NCBI GenBank assembly: GCA_002372175.1
Contig: DFIS01000052.1
Coordinates: 1-28,496, forward strand
Length of the DNA stretch: 28,496 nt
From: Solobacterium sp. UBA3691
GTDB taxonomy: Bacteria > Bacillota_I > Bacilli_A > Erysipelotrichales > Erysipelotrichaceae
Reading direction: 5' to 3'
The notes beneath the pieces are model-generated. The model was not told where the DNA came from. It saw only the letters and a list, made by a program, of their open reading frames with translations, and did no database searches. The position numbers were made by a program, and so were the translations under genes. This document shows, one piece after another, positions 14,904 through 23,012 of this stretch; position 1 is the first letter of the stretch; every line of letters begins with the position of its first letter.

Positions 14904-15914
14904 ATGATTGCATTCTTAAAGGGAATTGTCTGCCTGGTGGCGGTCATTCTGTTCTTCAGTCTTGTAAGTCTGAAGTTTCCTTCAGGGGATAAGGCAATGA
15001 GCGGTGTGGCCAACGCTGCGGTCTGTACATTCCTTGTGGAAGCTATCTACAAATATATTCTTGGAGACTTTGCCGGCATCGAATTCTTCGGTGCTGTAGG
15101 CTCTGTCAGCGGCAGCATGGGCGCTCCGGCAGCTGCTCTGCTTGTCGGTATAGCCATGGGCGGTAATCCGATCTATTCTGCAGCCGGCGCTTTCGCGGTA
15201 GCAGGTTACGGTATTCTGCCCGGTTTCCTTGCCGGATACTGCATGTACTGGCTGCTGCACTGGCTTGAAAAGCATCTGCCCAGCGGTATCGACATGATCC
15301 TGCTGACACTGATCTCTGCGGCCGGACACTATGCGATTGCCAAATACAGTGATCCGTATGTATCTTCCGTACTGACGATCATCGGCGGCGCGATCTCCGA
15401 GGCAACAACATATTCACCGGTCGTCATGGGCTTTATCCTCGGCGGTCTGATGAAGATCATCTGCACAAGCCCGATGTCCAGTATGGCATTAACAGCCATG
15501 CTTGGTCTTACAGGTCTGCCCATGGGTATTGCGGCAGTTGCCTGCTTCGGCGGTACTTTCTCCAACGGTGTTGTCTTCCACCGCTTGAAAATGGGTGACA
15601 GAGGCAAGGTCATTGCCGTCATGCTGGAGCCTCTGACACAGGCGAATATCATCACTTCCAATCCGGTGATCATCTATTCGTCGAGTTTCCTCGGCGGTGC
15701 TCTTTCGGGCACGGTGGCTGCTCTGTTCGGTATTATCGACAACGCACCCGGTACAGCCAGCCCGATCCCGGGACTTCTGGCTCCGTTTGCATTCAATCCT
15801 CCCGGCAAGGTAGCTCTTGTCATGGCAATTGCACTTGTATGCGGCGTGGTCAGCGGATTTATCATTTCCACGATCGCCAAGAAGATTCATTACAAAGTTG
15901 TTATTCCCAACTAG
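14904..15914 (+). CDS. Orphan PTS EIIC-like membrane permease
   Basis: This 336-aa polytopic protein matches the EIIC_2-type group of phosphotransferase-system permeases, with about eight to ten helices. Characteristic stretches are SVSGSMGAPAAALLVGIAM, TSPMSSMALTAMLGLTG, and the NPVIIYSSSFLGGALSG and DNAPGTASPIPGLLAPFAF loops near the C-terminus. No EIIA, EIIB, EI or HPr is encoded in the window, so it may work without phosphorylation or with distant partners. AAGGGG precedes the start. Lying between dipeptidase and lyase genes, it could carry a non-sugar solute; family membership alone does not prove sugar transport. Confidence 0.82.
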   Translation: MIAFLKGIVCLVAVILFFSLVSLKFPSGDKAMSGVANAAVCTFLVEAIYKYILGDFAGIEFFGAVGSVSGSMGAPAAALLVGIAMGGNPIYSAAGAFAVAGYGILPGFLAGYCMYWLLHWLEKHLPSGIDMILLTLISAAGHYAIAKYSDPYVSSVLTIIGGAISEATTYSPVVMGFILGGLMKIICTSPMSSMALTAMLGLTGLPMGIAAVACFGGTFSNGVVFHRLKMGDRGKVIAVMLEPLTQANIITSNPVIIYSSSFLGGALSGTVAALFGIIDNAPGTASPIPGLLAPFAFNPPGKVALVMAIALVCGVVSGFIISTIAKKIHYKVVIPN

Positions 15915-15923
15915 AGGTAGCTT

Positions 15924-16904
15924 ATGGATATCAGAAGACAGGAATTATGTGAACTGATGACACAGAACCGCATGGTCACCAAGGCGGTATCACGTTCACA
16001 GGATATTGAATTCAGCAGTCTCTGTGCAACGGTTGCGACATGTGAGCGTAAAGAGCTGGACAGTGATAAGATAGCTTATGCGACACAGCTAATCAGAAAA
16101 AACAGATTTCTGGGCAGTGAATTCCTGCCGGGAAGCCGGATGGTTCTCTCTACATGTCTGAAGATGGAACCGGATGAGGAGACCCTGATCAACCGTGTTA
16201 TCAACATTGATAAGATGCTGATGAAGGAAATGCTTCCCAGCCATCATCTGAGTCTGACAGCGATGATGATCGCCAGAGCCAATCTTGATGAATCCAGAGA
16301 TCCTGAGATCGTGAAGGGTATCGGTGAACAGTACAAAGTGCTCAGAGAGCGTTTCCCGTTCCTGGTCAGTGATAATGACTGCTGTGCAGCCGCAATGGCT
16401 GTACTTGACGGCAAGGATGCGGACAAGTTCGGTGACGAGATGGAAGCATCTCTGCAGAAGCTGCGCAAGCATGCTCTGTCCAAGAAAGTGCTGATCCCGC
16501 TTGCCCAGTTATGTGCATTGTCAAAGATGAGTGTTGAAGAGAAGACCGAGAGATTCCGGACAATGCTGGAGATGCTGGAAGATGCCAATATCCCGGTAGG
16601 TACGGAAGACTACGACTTTGCGGCGATCGGTGCTCTGGCCATGGCCAGTCATGATCTTGAGCGTTCGGTAAAGAATGTCCGTGATATCCTCGGATATATC
16701 AATGAACATCAGAATCTGCACAGATTCTCCAGATCGATCCGCAACCGCAGACGTACACTGTATGCGATCTTCCTGGAACTGGCAGCACTTGCGGAGGAGA
16801 CAGAGGATCCTTCCGAGAAGTATAAGATCAAGATGTTCAGAGTCTCTGCTGTAACAGCCGCTTTGGTAAATGATGTTACCCGCTATCTGGACGGAATGTA
16901 TTAA
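15924..16904 (+). CDS. DUF4003-like all-helical protein
   Basis: This 326-aa protein has no signal peptide and no membrane helix and is predicted almost wholly alpha-helical. It begins 9 bases after the EIIC gene (GAGGTAG binding site). Segments such as HHLSLTAMMIARANLD, FPFLVSDNDCCAAAMAVL and DYDFAAIGALAMASHD resemble the uncharacterised DUF4003 family of Firmicutes, which has helical repeats. No catalytic motif is visible. Its location between a permease and a PLP lyase suggests an accessory or regulatory role, but I do not know its function. Confidence 0.65.
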   Translation: MDIRRQELCELMTQNRMVTKAVSRSQDIEFSSLCATVATCERKELDSDKIAYATQLIRKNRFLGSEFLPGSRMVLSTCLKMEPDEETLINRVINIDKMLMKEMLPSHHLSLTAMMIARANLDESRDPEIVKGIGEQYKVLRERFPFLVSDNDCCAAAMAVLDGKDADKFGDEMEASLQKLRKHALSKKVLIPLAQLCALSKMSVEEKTERFRTMLEMLEDANIPVGTEDYDFAAIGALAMASHDLERSVKNVRDILGYINEHQNLHRFSRSIRNRRRTLYAIFLELAALAEETEDPSEKYKIKMFRVSAVTAALVNDVTRYLDGMY

Positions 16905-16929
16905 AATGGAAATTGAAAAGGAGAAGATA

Positions 16930-18141
16930 ATGAAATACGATTTTACTTCAGTTATTGAGAGAGTAGACTCTATCGCAGCTGCGCCTGAAACATCAGGCTT
17001 CTTCAGACCTTTTACATTAAAGGAAGGCTTTGACAAGATTCCGATGTGGGTCGCAGACATGAACTTTCCGGCATGTCCTACAATTCCGGAAGCTCTGGTC
17101 AAGCGTGCTCAGCATTCCACATACGGCTACTTTGTACCGCCGCAGGAATACTATGATTCCATCATCAGATGGCATGAGAAGAGAAACGGTGTTACAGGCC
17201 TGACAAAAGAATGCATCGGTTATGAGAACGGTGTTCTCGGCGGTGTAGCTTCTGCACTCTCCGTACTCTGTGAGCAGGGTGATAACGTTCTGCTTCATTC
17301 TCCGACATACATTGGTTTCACGATGACACTGACCAATGCCGGCTATCATATCATTCACAGCCCGATGTACCAGGATGAAAACAATATCTGGCGTATGGAC
17401 TATGAAGATATGGAAAAGAAGATCGTTGAAAACAAGATCCACACAGCTATCTTCTGCAGCCCGCACAATCCTACAGGAAGAGTATGGGAGAAGGAAGAGC
17501 TTGAGAAGGCTATGGCTATCTTCGAGAAACATGATGTCAAGATCATCGCTGATGAGATCTGGTCCGACATCATTCTGCCCGGACACAAGCACATTCCTAC
17601 ACAGTCCGTCAACGAATATGCAAAGCAGAATACAGTTGCTGTTTATGCACCTTCCAAGACATTCAACCTTGCAGGTCTGATCGGTTCCTACCACATCATC
17701 TACAACAAGACTCTGCGTGAGCGTGTAGATAAGCAGGGAAGCCTGTCTCACTACAACAGTATGAATGTTCTCTCCATGCATGCTCTGCTTGGTGCTTACA
17801 AGCCTGAGGGATATGAGTGGACAGATGAACTCTGCGAAGTCATTGACGGCAATATCAAGTATGCGTCTGACTACATCAAGGAACACTTCGAAGGTCTGAC
17901 ATTCTCTCAGCCTCAGGGCACATACATGCTGTATGTTGACTGCACAGGCTGGTGTGAGAAGCATGGCAAGACGGTTGATGATATTCTGGATCAGGCTTAC
18001 AGCTATGGTGTACTGTTCCAGGATGGTCGTCCGTTCAACTGCCCGAATACGATCCGTATCAACTTCGCTCTGCCTCTGAGCCGTGTACAGGAAGCATTCG
18101 ACAGACTTGACAAGTATGTCTTCAACAACACTGAGTGGTAA
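16930..18141 (+). CDS. PatB/MalY-type PLP-dependent C-S beta-lyase (aminotransferase fold I)
   Basis: This 403-aa fold-type I PLP enzyme resembles MalY/PatB cystathionine beta-lyases, which cleave Cys-S bonds of cystathionine, cysteine or S-conjugates to a thiol, pyruvate and ammonia through 2-aminoacrylate. It opens with the MalY-type IPMWVADMNFPACPTI, carries CSPHNPTGRVW, the ADEIWSDI cofactor-ring Asp motif and the Schiff-base Lys243 in APSKTFNLAGL. The C-terminal NTIRINFALP carries the carboxylate-binding Arg. The ATG at 16930 has AAGGAG upstream; an alternative Met eight codons earlier (16906) is weaker. It is the last gene before a strong terminator. RidA at the head of the run removes the expected enamine product. 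Confidence 0.9.
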   Translation: MKYDFTSVIERVDSIAAAPETSGFFRPFTLKEGFDKIPMWVADMNFPACPTIPEALVKRAQHSTYGYFVPPQEYYDSIIRWHEKRNGVTGLTKECIGYENGVLGGVASALSVLCEQGDNVLLHSPTYIGFTMTLTNAGYHIIHSPMYQDENNIWRMDYEDMEKKIVENKIHTAIFCSPHNPTGRVWEKEELEKAMAIFEKHDVKIIADEIWSDIILPGHKHIPTQSVNEYAKQNTVAVYAPSKTFNLAGLIGSYHIIYNKTLRERVDKQGSLSHYNSMNVLSMHALLGAYKPEGYEWTDELCEVIDGNIKYASDYIKEHFEGLTFSQPQGTYMLYVDCTGWCEKHGKTVDDILDQAYSYGVLFQDGRPFNCPNTIRINFALPLSRVQEAFDRLDKYVFNNTEW

Positions 18142-18172
18142 TTATTCCGCTTAACGAATACTCCAATCCACG

Positions 18173-18199
18173 AAAAAGGGTTCTTCGGAACCCTTTTTC
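18173..18199. terminator. UUCG-capped bidirectional terminator
   Basis: An 11-bp perfect stem (AAAAAGGGTTC / GAACCCTTTTT) is closed by the extra-stable TTCG tetraloop with its C-G closing pair. It has T-tracts in both directions, and its end overlaps the stop codon of the convergent PHP gene. It ends the ridA to C-S lyase run. Confidence 0.93.
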
Positions 18200-19007
18200 A
18201 GTAGAAACTCTTCTTATGTCTGTCCGCAGCTTCGCGGATGTCGAAGTCTTCGATGATATTCAGGGAAAGACCTTCACCGATAGATAATGCCTTCTGCAGG
18301 TAGATATCGGTCAGGAAGTCTCTTGGATCATGGGCATCAAGGCCGATGATCATCTTACAGCCTCTTTCCGCAAAGACTTCAAGGAAGGCGCGGGAAGGAT
18401 ACGGATAGCGTATACCGTCTTCGTAGGTCATCATCGGACGGTGGACACCGGATCCGCAGTTGATCTCAAGCGGGATATCATACTTCAGCGAGATATCCGC
18501 GATCTTCTCTGCAGTTCTGTATACATGTTCATCGATGCGGGGATAGCGGAACAGGATCACATCGGGATGGGCAATATATTCACACAGACCGCGGGCACAG
18601 GCTTCTTCCAGGCTGTCTGCGTAGGCATTCAGGTGTTCCGGGGTCTTACAGTTGTATGAACTGGCTTGCGTGATACCAAGGCTGTGCTGACCGAGGATCA
18701 GGTAATCCATCTCTTCACGGTAGTACTGCAGGGTATCCCACTGATCGGGGTAGTATTCTACTTCCATACCGACAAGGATATCGATCGTATCCCTGTATTT
18801 TTCTTTCAATGCCCTGAGACTGTCCAGATATTCCGGGACTTTGCTCAGAGTCATGCGCTCGGTATGCCGGTTCAGATGATATGCCGCATGATCGCTGAAA
18901 CCAAGCACTTTTATGCCTGCCTGGATGGCATTGAGGACATAGTCCTCATCTCTGCCGATCGCATGTCCGCACCGGCTTGTATGTGTATGATAGTTTACCT
19001 TGATCAT
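18198..19007 (-). CDS. PHP-domain phosphoesterase, HisK histidinol-phosphatase-like
   Basis: This 269-aa protein has a PHP metal-dependent phosphoesterase domain. Metal ligands are visible in NYHTHTSRCGH (H7, H9), VLGFSDHAAY, GMEVEYYP, GQHSLG, AHPDVI and GLDAHDP. The length and layout match the HisK (Firmicute) type histidinol-phosphatase that finishes histidine biosynthesis, but no his genes are nearby, so another phosphoester substrate is possible. It lies 21 bases after the LysR regulator gene on the same strand with no obvious ribosome binding site, so it may be read through translational coupling. It shares the UUCG terminator with the lyase. Confidence 0.88.
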   Translation of the reverse strand: MIKVNYHTHTSRCGHAIGRDEDYVLNAIQAGIKVLGFSDHAAYHLNRHTERMTLSKVPEYLDSLRALKEKYRDTIDILVGMEVEYYPDQWDTLQYYREEMDYLILGQHSLGITQASSYNCKTPEHLNAYADSLEEACARGLCEYIAHPDVILFRYPRIDEHVYRTAEKIADISLKYDIPLEINCGSGVHRPMMTYEDGIRYPYPSRAFLEVFAERGCKMIIGLDAHDPRDFLTDIYLQKALSIGEGLSLNIIEDFDIREAADRHKKSFY

Positions 19008-19028
19008 GAGAGTATTATATCTTTCACG

Positions 19029-19943
19029 TCAGTACAGGTCAAAGGTCTCCGGCAGGGGATAATCCATTTCGTAATTTCTGCAGATATCAAGAAATATGCC
19101 TGCTGTCTTTGTCAGCAGTTTTTCTTTGTGCCTGAGTATATAGAAACGTCTGCTGAGATCCAGCTCTGCGACTTTGACGACGGTGGTCAGACCGCGGTTG
19201 ACGGAGCCTCTGACCATACGGTACGGAAGTACAGCTGTACCCAGTCCCTGGATCACGGCATTGACAAGGGCAGTGGTGCTCATCGCTTCCCAGCCAGGAT
19301 GTACGGCATATCCTGCCTGTGCCATGGCTCGTTCAAAGATCTCTCTTGTGCCGCTTCCGGGTTCTCTGAGCAATAGCTTATGTGTATTGAATTCTTCAAT
19401 GGAGATGGTCTGTCCCATCGTATATCTGCCGTTATTCGGGCACAGGATGACAAGTCTGTCATCCATGTATTCTTCACTGACCAGGGCGGGAGAATGACTG
19501 ACACCTTCGATCAGGGCCAGATCCAGTTCATTCTCCATCAGCATCTCCTCCAGCTGATCGGTGGGCAATACCCTGGCGTGGATCTCGGTACCCGGCTGTA
19601 TGGTGCTGAAGACCTTGACATAGTACGGAAGAAACTGGGAACCGATCGTGATACTGGCACCGACACGCAGAAAACCAAACGAATCCCAGTTGCGCATGCC
19701 CCGCTCCATATCGTCAAAGGCGGCCGTAATATGCTGGGCATAGTCACGGAAGTGGCGTCCTGCCTCGGTGATCTTCAGGCGTCTACCGATACGGTCAAAC
19801 AGGATCACACCGTAATACTGTTCGAGTTCCTTTAACGCCAGAGAGACAGCAGGCTGCGTCATGTGAAGTTCCTCGGCAGCTTTGGTGGTGTTGCTGTCCT
19901 GTCGGCATACAGCCAGGAAGATACGCAGGTGTCGTATTGTCAT
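19029..19943 (-). CDS. LysR-family transcriptional regulator
   Basis: This 304-aa LysR regulator has an N-terminal winged helix (1-60, with TTKAAEELHMTQPAVSLALK) and a periplasmic-binding-protein-like effector domain (90-295, LRVGASITIGSQFLPYYVK, then EPGSGTREIFERAM). The GSGTRE motif resembles CysB/CbbR-type members. AAGGAG precedes the start. It is divergent from the chromate-transporter pair with a 22-bp palindrome between, the usual layout of a LysR activator and its target. The PHP gene follows on the same transcript. Confidence 0.92.
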   Translation of the reverse strand: MTIRHLRIFLAVCRQDSNTTKAAEELHMTQPAVSLALKELEQYYGVILFDRIGRRLKITEAGRHFRDYAQHITAAFDDMERGMRNWDSFGFLRVGASITIGSQFLPYYVKVFSTIQPGTEIHARVLPTDQLEEMLMENELDLALIEGVSHSPALVSEEYMDDRLVILCPNNGRYTMGQTISIEEFNTHKLLLREPGSGTREIFERAMAQAGYAVHPGWEAMSTTALVNAVIQGLGTAVLPYRMVRGSVNRGLTTVVKVAELDLSRRFYILRHKEKLLTKTAGIFLDICRNYEMDYPLPETFDLY

Positions 19944-19971
19944 AGGTCTCCTTATAAATAATTACTTATAG

Positions 19972-19993
19972 AAATAATATATTTATATTATTT
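19972..19993. promoter_or_regulatory. 22-bp AT-rich palindrome, putative LysR operator
   Basis: AAATAATATA and TATATTATTT are perfect 10-bp inverted repeats separated by TT, midway between the divergent LysR and chromate-transporter starts. LysR proteins bind such AT-rich dyads (T-N11-A core). It may also be a promoter element because of its TATAAT-like content. Confidence 0.6.
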
Positions 19994-20042
19994 CACTTAT
20001 TTTGATATCAGGGCAATACTTTTCTTGCGGAGGTCGGCAGAT

Positions 20043-20603
20043 ATGGAAAAAGGTCTGTACAAAAAACTGTTTCTCTCAACGTTTCAGCTGAGTGCCTGCA
20101 CATTCGGAGGCGGCTTTGTGATCATCCCGCTGATGCGCAGGAAATTTGTTCGCGAGCTGCATTGGATCAGTGAACAGGAGATGATGGATATTACGGCTAT
20201 TGCGCAGTCTTCACCGGGAGCAATCGCTGTCAATGCGTCTGTGATGACGGGCTATCAGATCGCCGGTTTTCCCGGAGCGATGATCGCTGTGCTTGGTACC
20301 GTACTGCCTCCGCTGCTGATCATCTCGGTGATCTCATTTTTCTACAGACAGTTCAGAGACAGTCTGATCGTTTCTCTTGTCATGCGGGGCATGCTGGCAG
20401 GGGTGGCGGCGGTTGTCTGTGATGTGGTGATAAACATGCTCAGATCGATCTGTTCTCAGAAACGTATCTTCCCGATCCTGATGTTTGTGCTGGCATTTGC
20501 GGCTGTGCGCTTCTTTGGTGTAAACATCATCCTGATCATTCTGGTCTGCGGTCTCTTCGGGGCTTTGGACATGAAGATACAGGATAAGGAGGCCAAGGCA
20601 TGA
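20043..20603 (+). CDS. Short chromate transporter (CHR) subunit 1
   Basis: This 186-aa membrane protein has one CHR domain with about six helices. The motif FGGGFVIIPLMRRKFV and the SSPGAIAVNASVMTGYQIAG segment are conserved CHR signatures. Short CHR proteins come in pairs that act together, as here. Chromate or sulfate-like anion efflux is the family role; for an anaerobe the natural substrate is open. The ATG at 20043 has GGAGG nine bases upstream, preferred over an in-frame TTG at 20025 that precedes that site. It overlaps the second subunit by four bases (ATGA). Confidence 0.9.
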   Translation: MEKGLYKKLFLSTFQLSACTFGGGFVIIPLMRRKFVRELHWISEQEMMDITAIAQSSPGAIAVNASVMTGYQIAGFPGAMIAVLGTVLPPLLIISVISFFYRQFRDSLIVSLVMRGMLAGVAAVVCDVVINMLRSICSQKRIFPILMFVLAFAAVRFFGVNIILIILVCGLFGALDMKIQDKEAKA

Positions 20604-21163
20604 TCCTGCTTGAATTATTCTGGAGTTTCTTCCAGATCGGTCTGTTCAGTATCGGCGGCGGTTATGCGGCACTTCCTCTGATCCAGCAGCAGGCTGTCGA
20701 TCTGCATGGATGGCTGACGATGACCCAGTTCACCGATATCATGACGATCGCGGAGATGACACCGGGACCGATCGCAATCAACTCAGCAACGTTTGTCGGC
20801 ATCCAGACGGCGGGAATTCCCGGCGCTGTGATCGCTACACTGGGCTGTATCTTTCCGTCCTGTGTGATCGTTCTCTGTCTCTCGTATATATACAGGAAAT
20901 ACAAGGATCTGCGTGTCCTGCAGGGGATCCTCGGCGGTCTGCGTCCGGCTGTTACAGCGATGATCACTTCGGCTGCCGTAACGATGGTGATCATGGCGTT
21001 CTATGGTCAGCGTACACTTCCGGCCGATCCTGGTGCGATCGATCCCGTAGCCGTGGTGATCTTTGCGGCAGGACTGCTTGTGCTGCAGCTGAAAAACGTT
21101 GATCCGATCAAGGTCATGGCATGTGCAGGGGCAGCCGGTGCCCTGATCTACATGGCACTCTGA
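20600..21163 (+). CDS. Short chromate transporter (CHR) subunit 2
   Basis: This 187-aa protein is the paralogous partner of the preceding gene, with the same signatures in the same order (FSIGGGYAALPLIQQQAV and MTPGPIAINSATFVGIQTAG) and six predicted helices. Pair members usually insert with opposite topology to form one transporter. The start overlaps the previous TGA by four bases, with AAGGAGG upstream. Confidence 0.9.
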   Translation: MILLELFWSFFQIGLFSIGGGYAALPLIQQQAVDLHGWLTMTQFTDIMTIAEMTPGPIAINSATFVGIQTAGIPGAVIATLGCIFPSCVIVLCLSYIYRKYKDLRVLQGILGGLRPAVTAMITSAAVTMVIMAFYGQRTLPADPGAIDPVAVVIFAAGLLVLQLKNVDPIKVMACAGAAGALIYMAL

Positions 21164-21172
21164 GGAGGCATT

Positions 21173-21688
21173 ATGAAATACATACTGAAGTCATCTGTTC
21201 TGTACAGAGAGGATACTCCTGCTGCCAGGATCGGCAGAAGATTAAGCACAGCTGAGCGGGATATCTATGTTCCGGAAGGTATGCGGATCATGCATGCACA
21301 CATCACTGATTCTGCGGAGAATACGGGAGATGTGCGCAGCCGCAGATATATCCTGGAAGATCTCAGAGATCATACGCTGATCGAGGCAGTACCCGGATAT
21401 GCCAGGGAGGAAGACCCGGAGATCTACGGGTGGCCGCTTTCACACATGCCGAGATGCGACCATGCGGATCTTGTGATCACGGGCAGGCCGTACAGGCTGG
21501 TCATGTTGAATTCACAGAATTATGTCCTGTACGGAGAAGATGAGAGGGCTGCTGTGCAGATCGTACACCGGGGCATCAGCGGCGGCTGGAATATCGAGGC
21601 AGACAGACTGTTTTCGCCGGCACTGTTATGCGGACTGTTTGTCTTCTGCAGATATATCGAAAGTGAAAATGAGTTTCCTGTTGTCTGA
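21173..21688 (+). CDS. Uncharacterised 171-aa protein, possible tubby/LURP-one-like fold
   Basis: This protein starts 9 bases after the CHR pair (GAGGAGG binding site) and is probably cotranscribed with it. It has no signal peptide or clear membrane helix. Its beta-rich look (KYILKSSVLYREDT, RSRRYILEDLRDHTLIEAVP, ADLVITGRPYRLVMLNSQNY, then GGWNIEADRLFSPALLCGLF) recalls LURP-one/tubby C-terminal-like proteins of Firmicutes, which have a 12-strand barrel. This fold is a guess by eye. The function is unknown. Confidence 0.6.
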   Translation: MKYILKSSVLYREDTPAARIGRRLSTAERDIYVPEGMRIMHAHITDSAENTGDVRSRRYILEDLRDHTLIEAVPGYAREEDPEIYGWPLSHMPRCDHADLVITGRPYRLVMLNSQNYVLYGEDERAAVQIVHRGISGGWNIEADRLFSPALLCGLFVFCRYIESENEFPVV

Positions 21689-21715
21689 GTCTTAAGATAA
21701 CGCTCAGAGGGAATA

Positions 21716-21724
21716 TGCTATAAT
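21716..21724 (+). promoter_or_regulatory. Extended -10 promoter of the SPFH gene
   Basis: TGCTATAAT is a perfect extended -10 element. It lies 22 bases upstream of the ATG of the SPFH gene, leaving a short leader with TAAGGAGG. Confidence 0.6.
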
Positions 21725-21746
21725 CTCCTTAAGGAGGATATGTCCT

Positions 21747-22667
21747 ATGGGTGCTTTTATCTCTGCCGCAATTATCATTGTCATTGCTGTACTGATCATC
21801 TTTTCCTGCATCAGTATCGTGCCTCAGGAAAACGAGTATGTTATTGAACGTTTAGGTAAGTATCAGGCTTCCTGGAAGGCAGGTATACATTTCAAGTTCC
21901 CGTTTATTGACCGGATCGTCAGAAGAGTTCTGATGAAGGAACAGGTCGCTGACTTTGCGCCGCAGCCGGTCATTACCAAAGATAACGTAACGATGCAGAT
22001 CGACTCTGTCGTATACTTCCGTGTCGTAGATTCCAAGCTGTATGCCTACGGTGTTGAGAATCCGATCATGGCCATGGAGAATCTGACGGCGACAACACTG
22101 CGTAATATCATCGGTGATATGGCTCTGGATACAACGCTGACCTCGCGTGAACAGATCAACTCCCAGATGCTTGGCATCATTGATACGGCTACCGATCCCT
22201 GGGGTATCAAGGTTACCCGTGTTGAGCTGAAGAATATCCAGCCGCCGGCGTCGATCAGAGATGCCATGGAGAAACAGATGAAGGCAGAACGTGAGAAACG
22301 TGCTGTGATCCTGGCGGCAGAAGGTGAGAAGCAGGCACTGATCCTGCAGGCTGAAGGTAAGAAAGAATCGGCGATCCTCGATGCTGAGGCAGATAAGCAG
22401 GCAACGATCCTGCATGCGGAGGCACAGCGTGAGAAGGAGATCCGTGAAGCAGAGGGACGCGCAGAAGCGATCCGTGTTGTTCAGGAAGCGACCGCAGACG
22501 GTCTGAGGATGATCAAGGAAGCAGGTGCTGATGAAGCTGTGCTGAAGCTCAAGAGTCTTGAGGCATTTGCACAGGCTGCCAACGGTCAGGCCACAAAGAT
22601 CATCGTACCGTCAGACATTGCCGGTATCGCAGGTCTGGTTGAAAGCGTAAGATCTGTCAAAGACTGA
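21747..22667 (+). CDS. SPFH/band-7 membrane scaffold protein (stomatin/paraslipin type)
   Basis: This 306-aa protein has an N-terminal membrane helix (3-27), an SPFH domain (28-190, IVPQENEYVIERLGKYQASW, TSREQINSQMLGIID) and a long A/E/K-rich coiled coil (200-265: AEGEKQALILQAEGKKES repeats) that drives oligomerisation. It is expected to form large membrane rings or microdomains that regulate proteases or membrane quality. The NfeD-type partner usual for paraslipins is absent; instead a small membrane protein overlaps its end by one base. TAAGGAGG supports the start. Confidence 0.92.
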   Translation: MGAFISAAIIIVIAVLIIFSCISIVPQENEYVIERLGKYQASWKAGIHFKFPFIDRIVRRVLMKEQVADFAPQPVITKDNVTMQIDSVVYFRVVDSKLYAYGVENPIMAMENLTATTLRNIIGDMALDTTLTSREQINSQMLGIIDTATDPWGIKVTRVELKNIQPPASIRDAMEKQMKAEREKRAVILAAEGEKQALILQAEGKKESAILDAEADKQATILHAEAQREKEIREAEGRAEAIRVVQEATADGLRMIKEAGADEAVLKLKSLEAFAQAANGQATKIIVPSDIAGIAGLVESVRSVKD

Positions 22668-22957
22668 TGAGCGGTTTTGTGAGTATATTCCTGGTCATCT
22701 GGGCGGTAGTCTTTTTCTCGAGTGTCGCATCGGCACTGAAAAACGCGAGATCCAGGAAAAAGACTGTACGCTCTTCTGACGGGCATGCCGTACCGAAGGG
22801 AGAAGATCTGACCTGTGAAACGAATGAGGGTCATCACCATACCACAGGTTCAGAGAGTGAGTTCGGCAAGCGGTATATCGTACATAATGAACCGGAGACA
22901 GGATATGTTGTCCTGAACGGGGTCAAACGTAAACTGACAGACTGTAAAAATCTGTAG
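22667..22957 (+). CDS. Small single-pass membrane protein, partner of SPFH
   Basis: This 96-aa protein starts in the stop codon of the SPFH gene (TGATG), so it is translationally coupled. It has one N-terminal helix (VSIFLVIWAVVFFSSVASAL), a basic stretch, a polar Glu/His/Thr-rich linker and a compact C-terminal motif with YIVHNEPETGYVVLNGVKRK. It is not NfeD-like. I infer a small accessory subunit of the SPFH complex with a cytoplasmic tail. The stop codon is inside the terminator hairpin. Confidence 0.7.
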   Translation: MSGFVSIFLVIWAVVFFSSVASALKNARSRKKTVRSSDGHAVPKGEDLTCETNEGHHHTTGSESEFGKRYIVHNEPETGYVVLNGVKRKLTDCKNL

Positions 22958-22986
22958 AAGGAGCACTCGTTCCTTCTACTTTTTTT
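22954..22986 (+). terminator. Terminator of the SPFH unit
   Basis: A 9-bp stem (GTAGAAGGA / TCCTTCTAC) with an 8-base loop is followed by seven T residues and includes the stop codon of the small membrane protein. Confidence 0.93.
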
Positions 22987-23012
22987 ACGGCTGTGATAAG
23001 ATATATAAGCAT

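Noticed and set aside
17017..17964. 315-codon minus-strand open frame opposite the C-S lyase gene
   Set aside because: It mirrors a well-supported PLP enzyme and has no start signals of its own.
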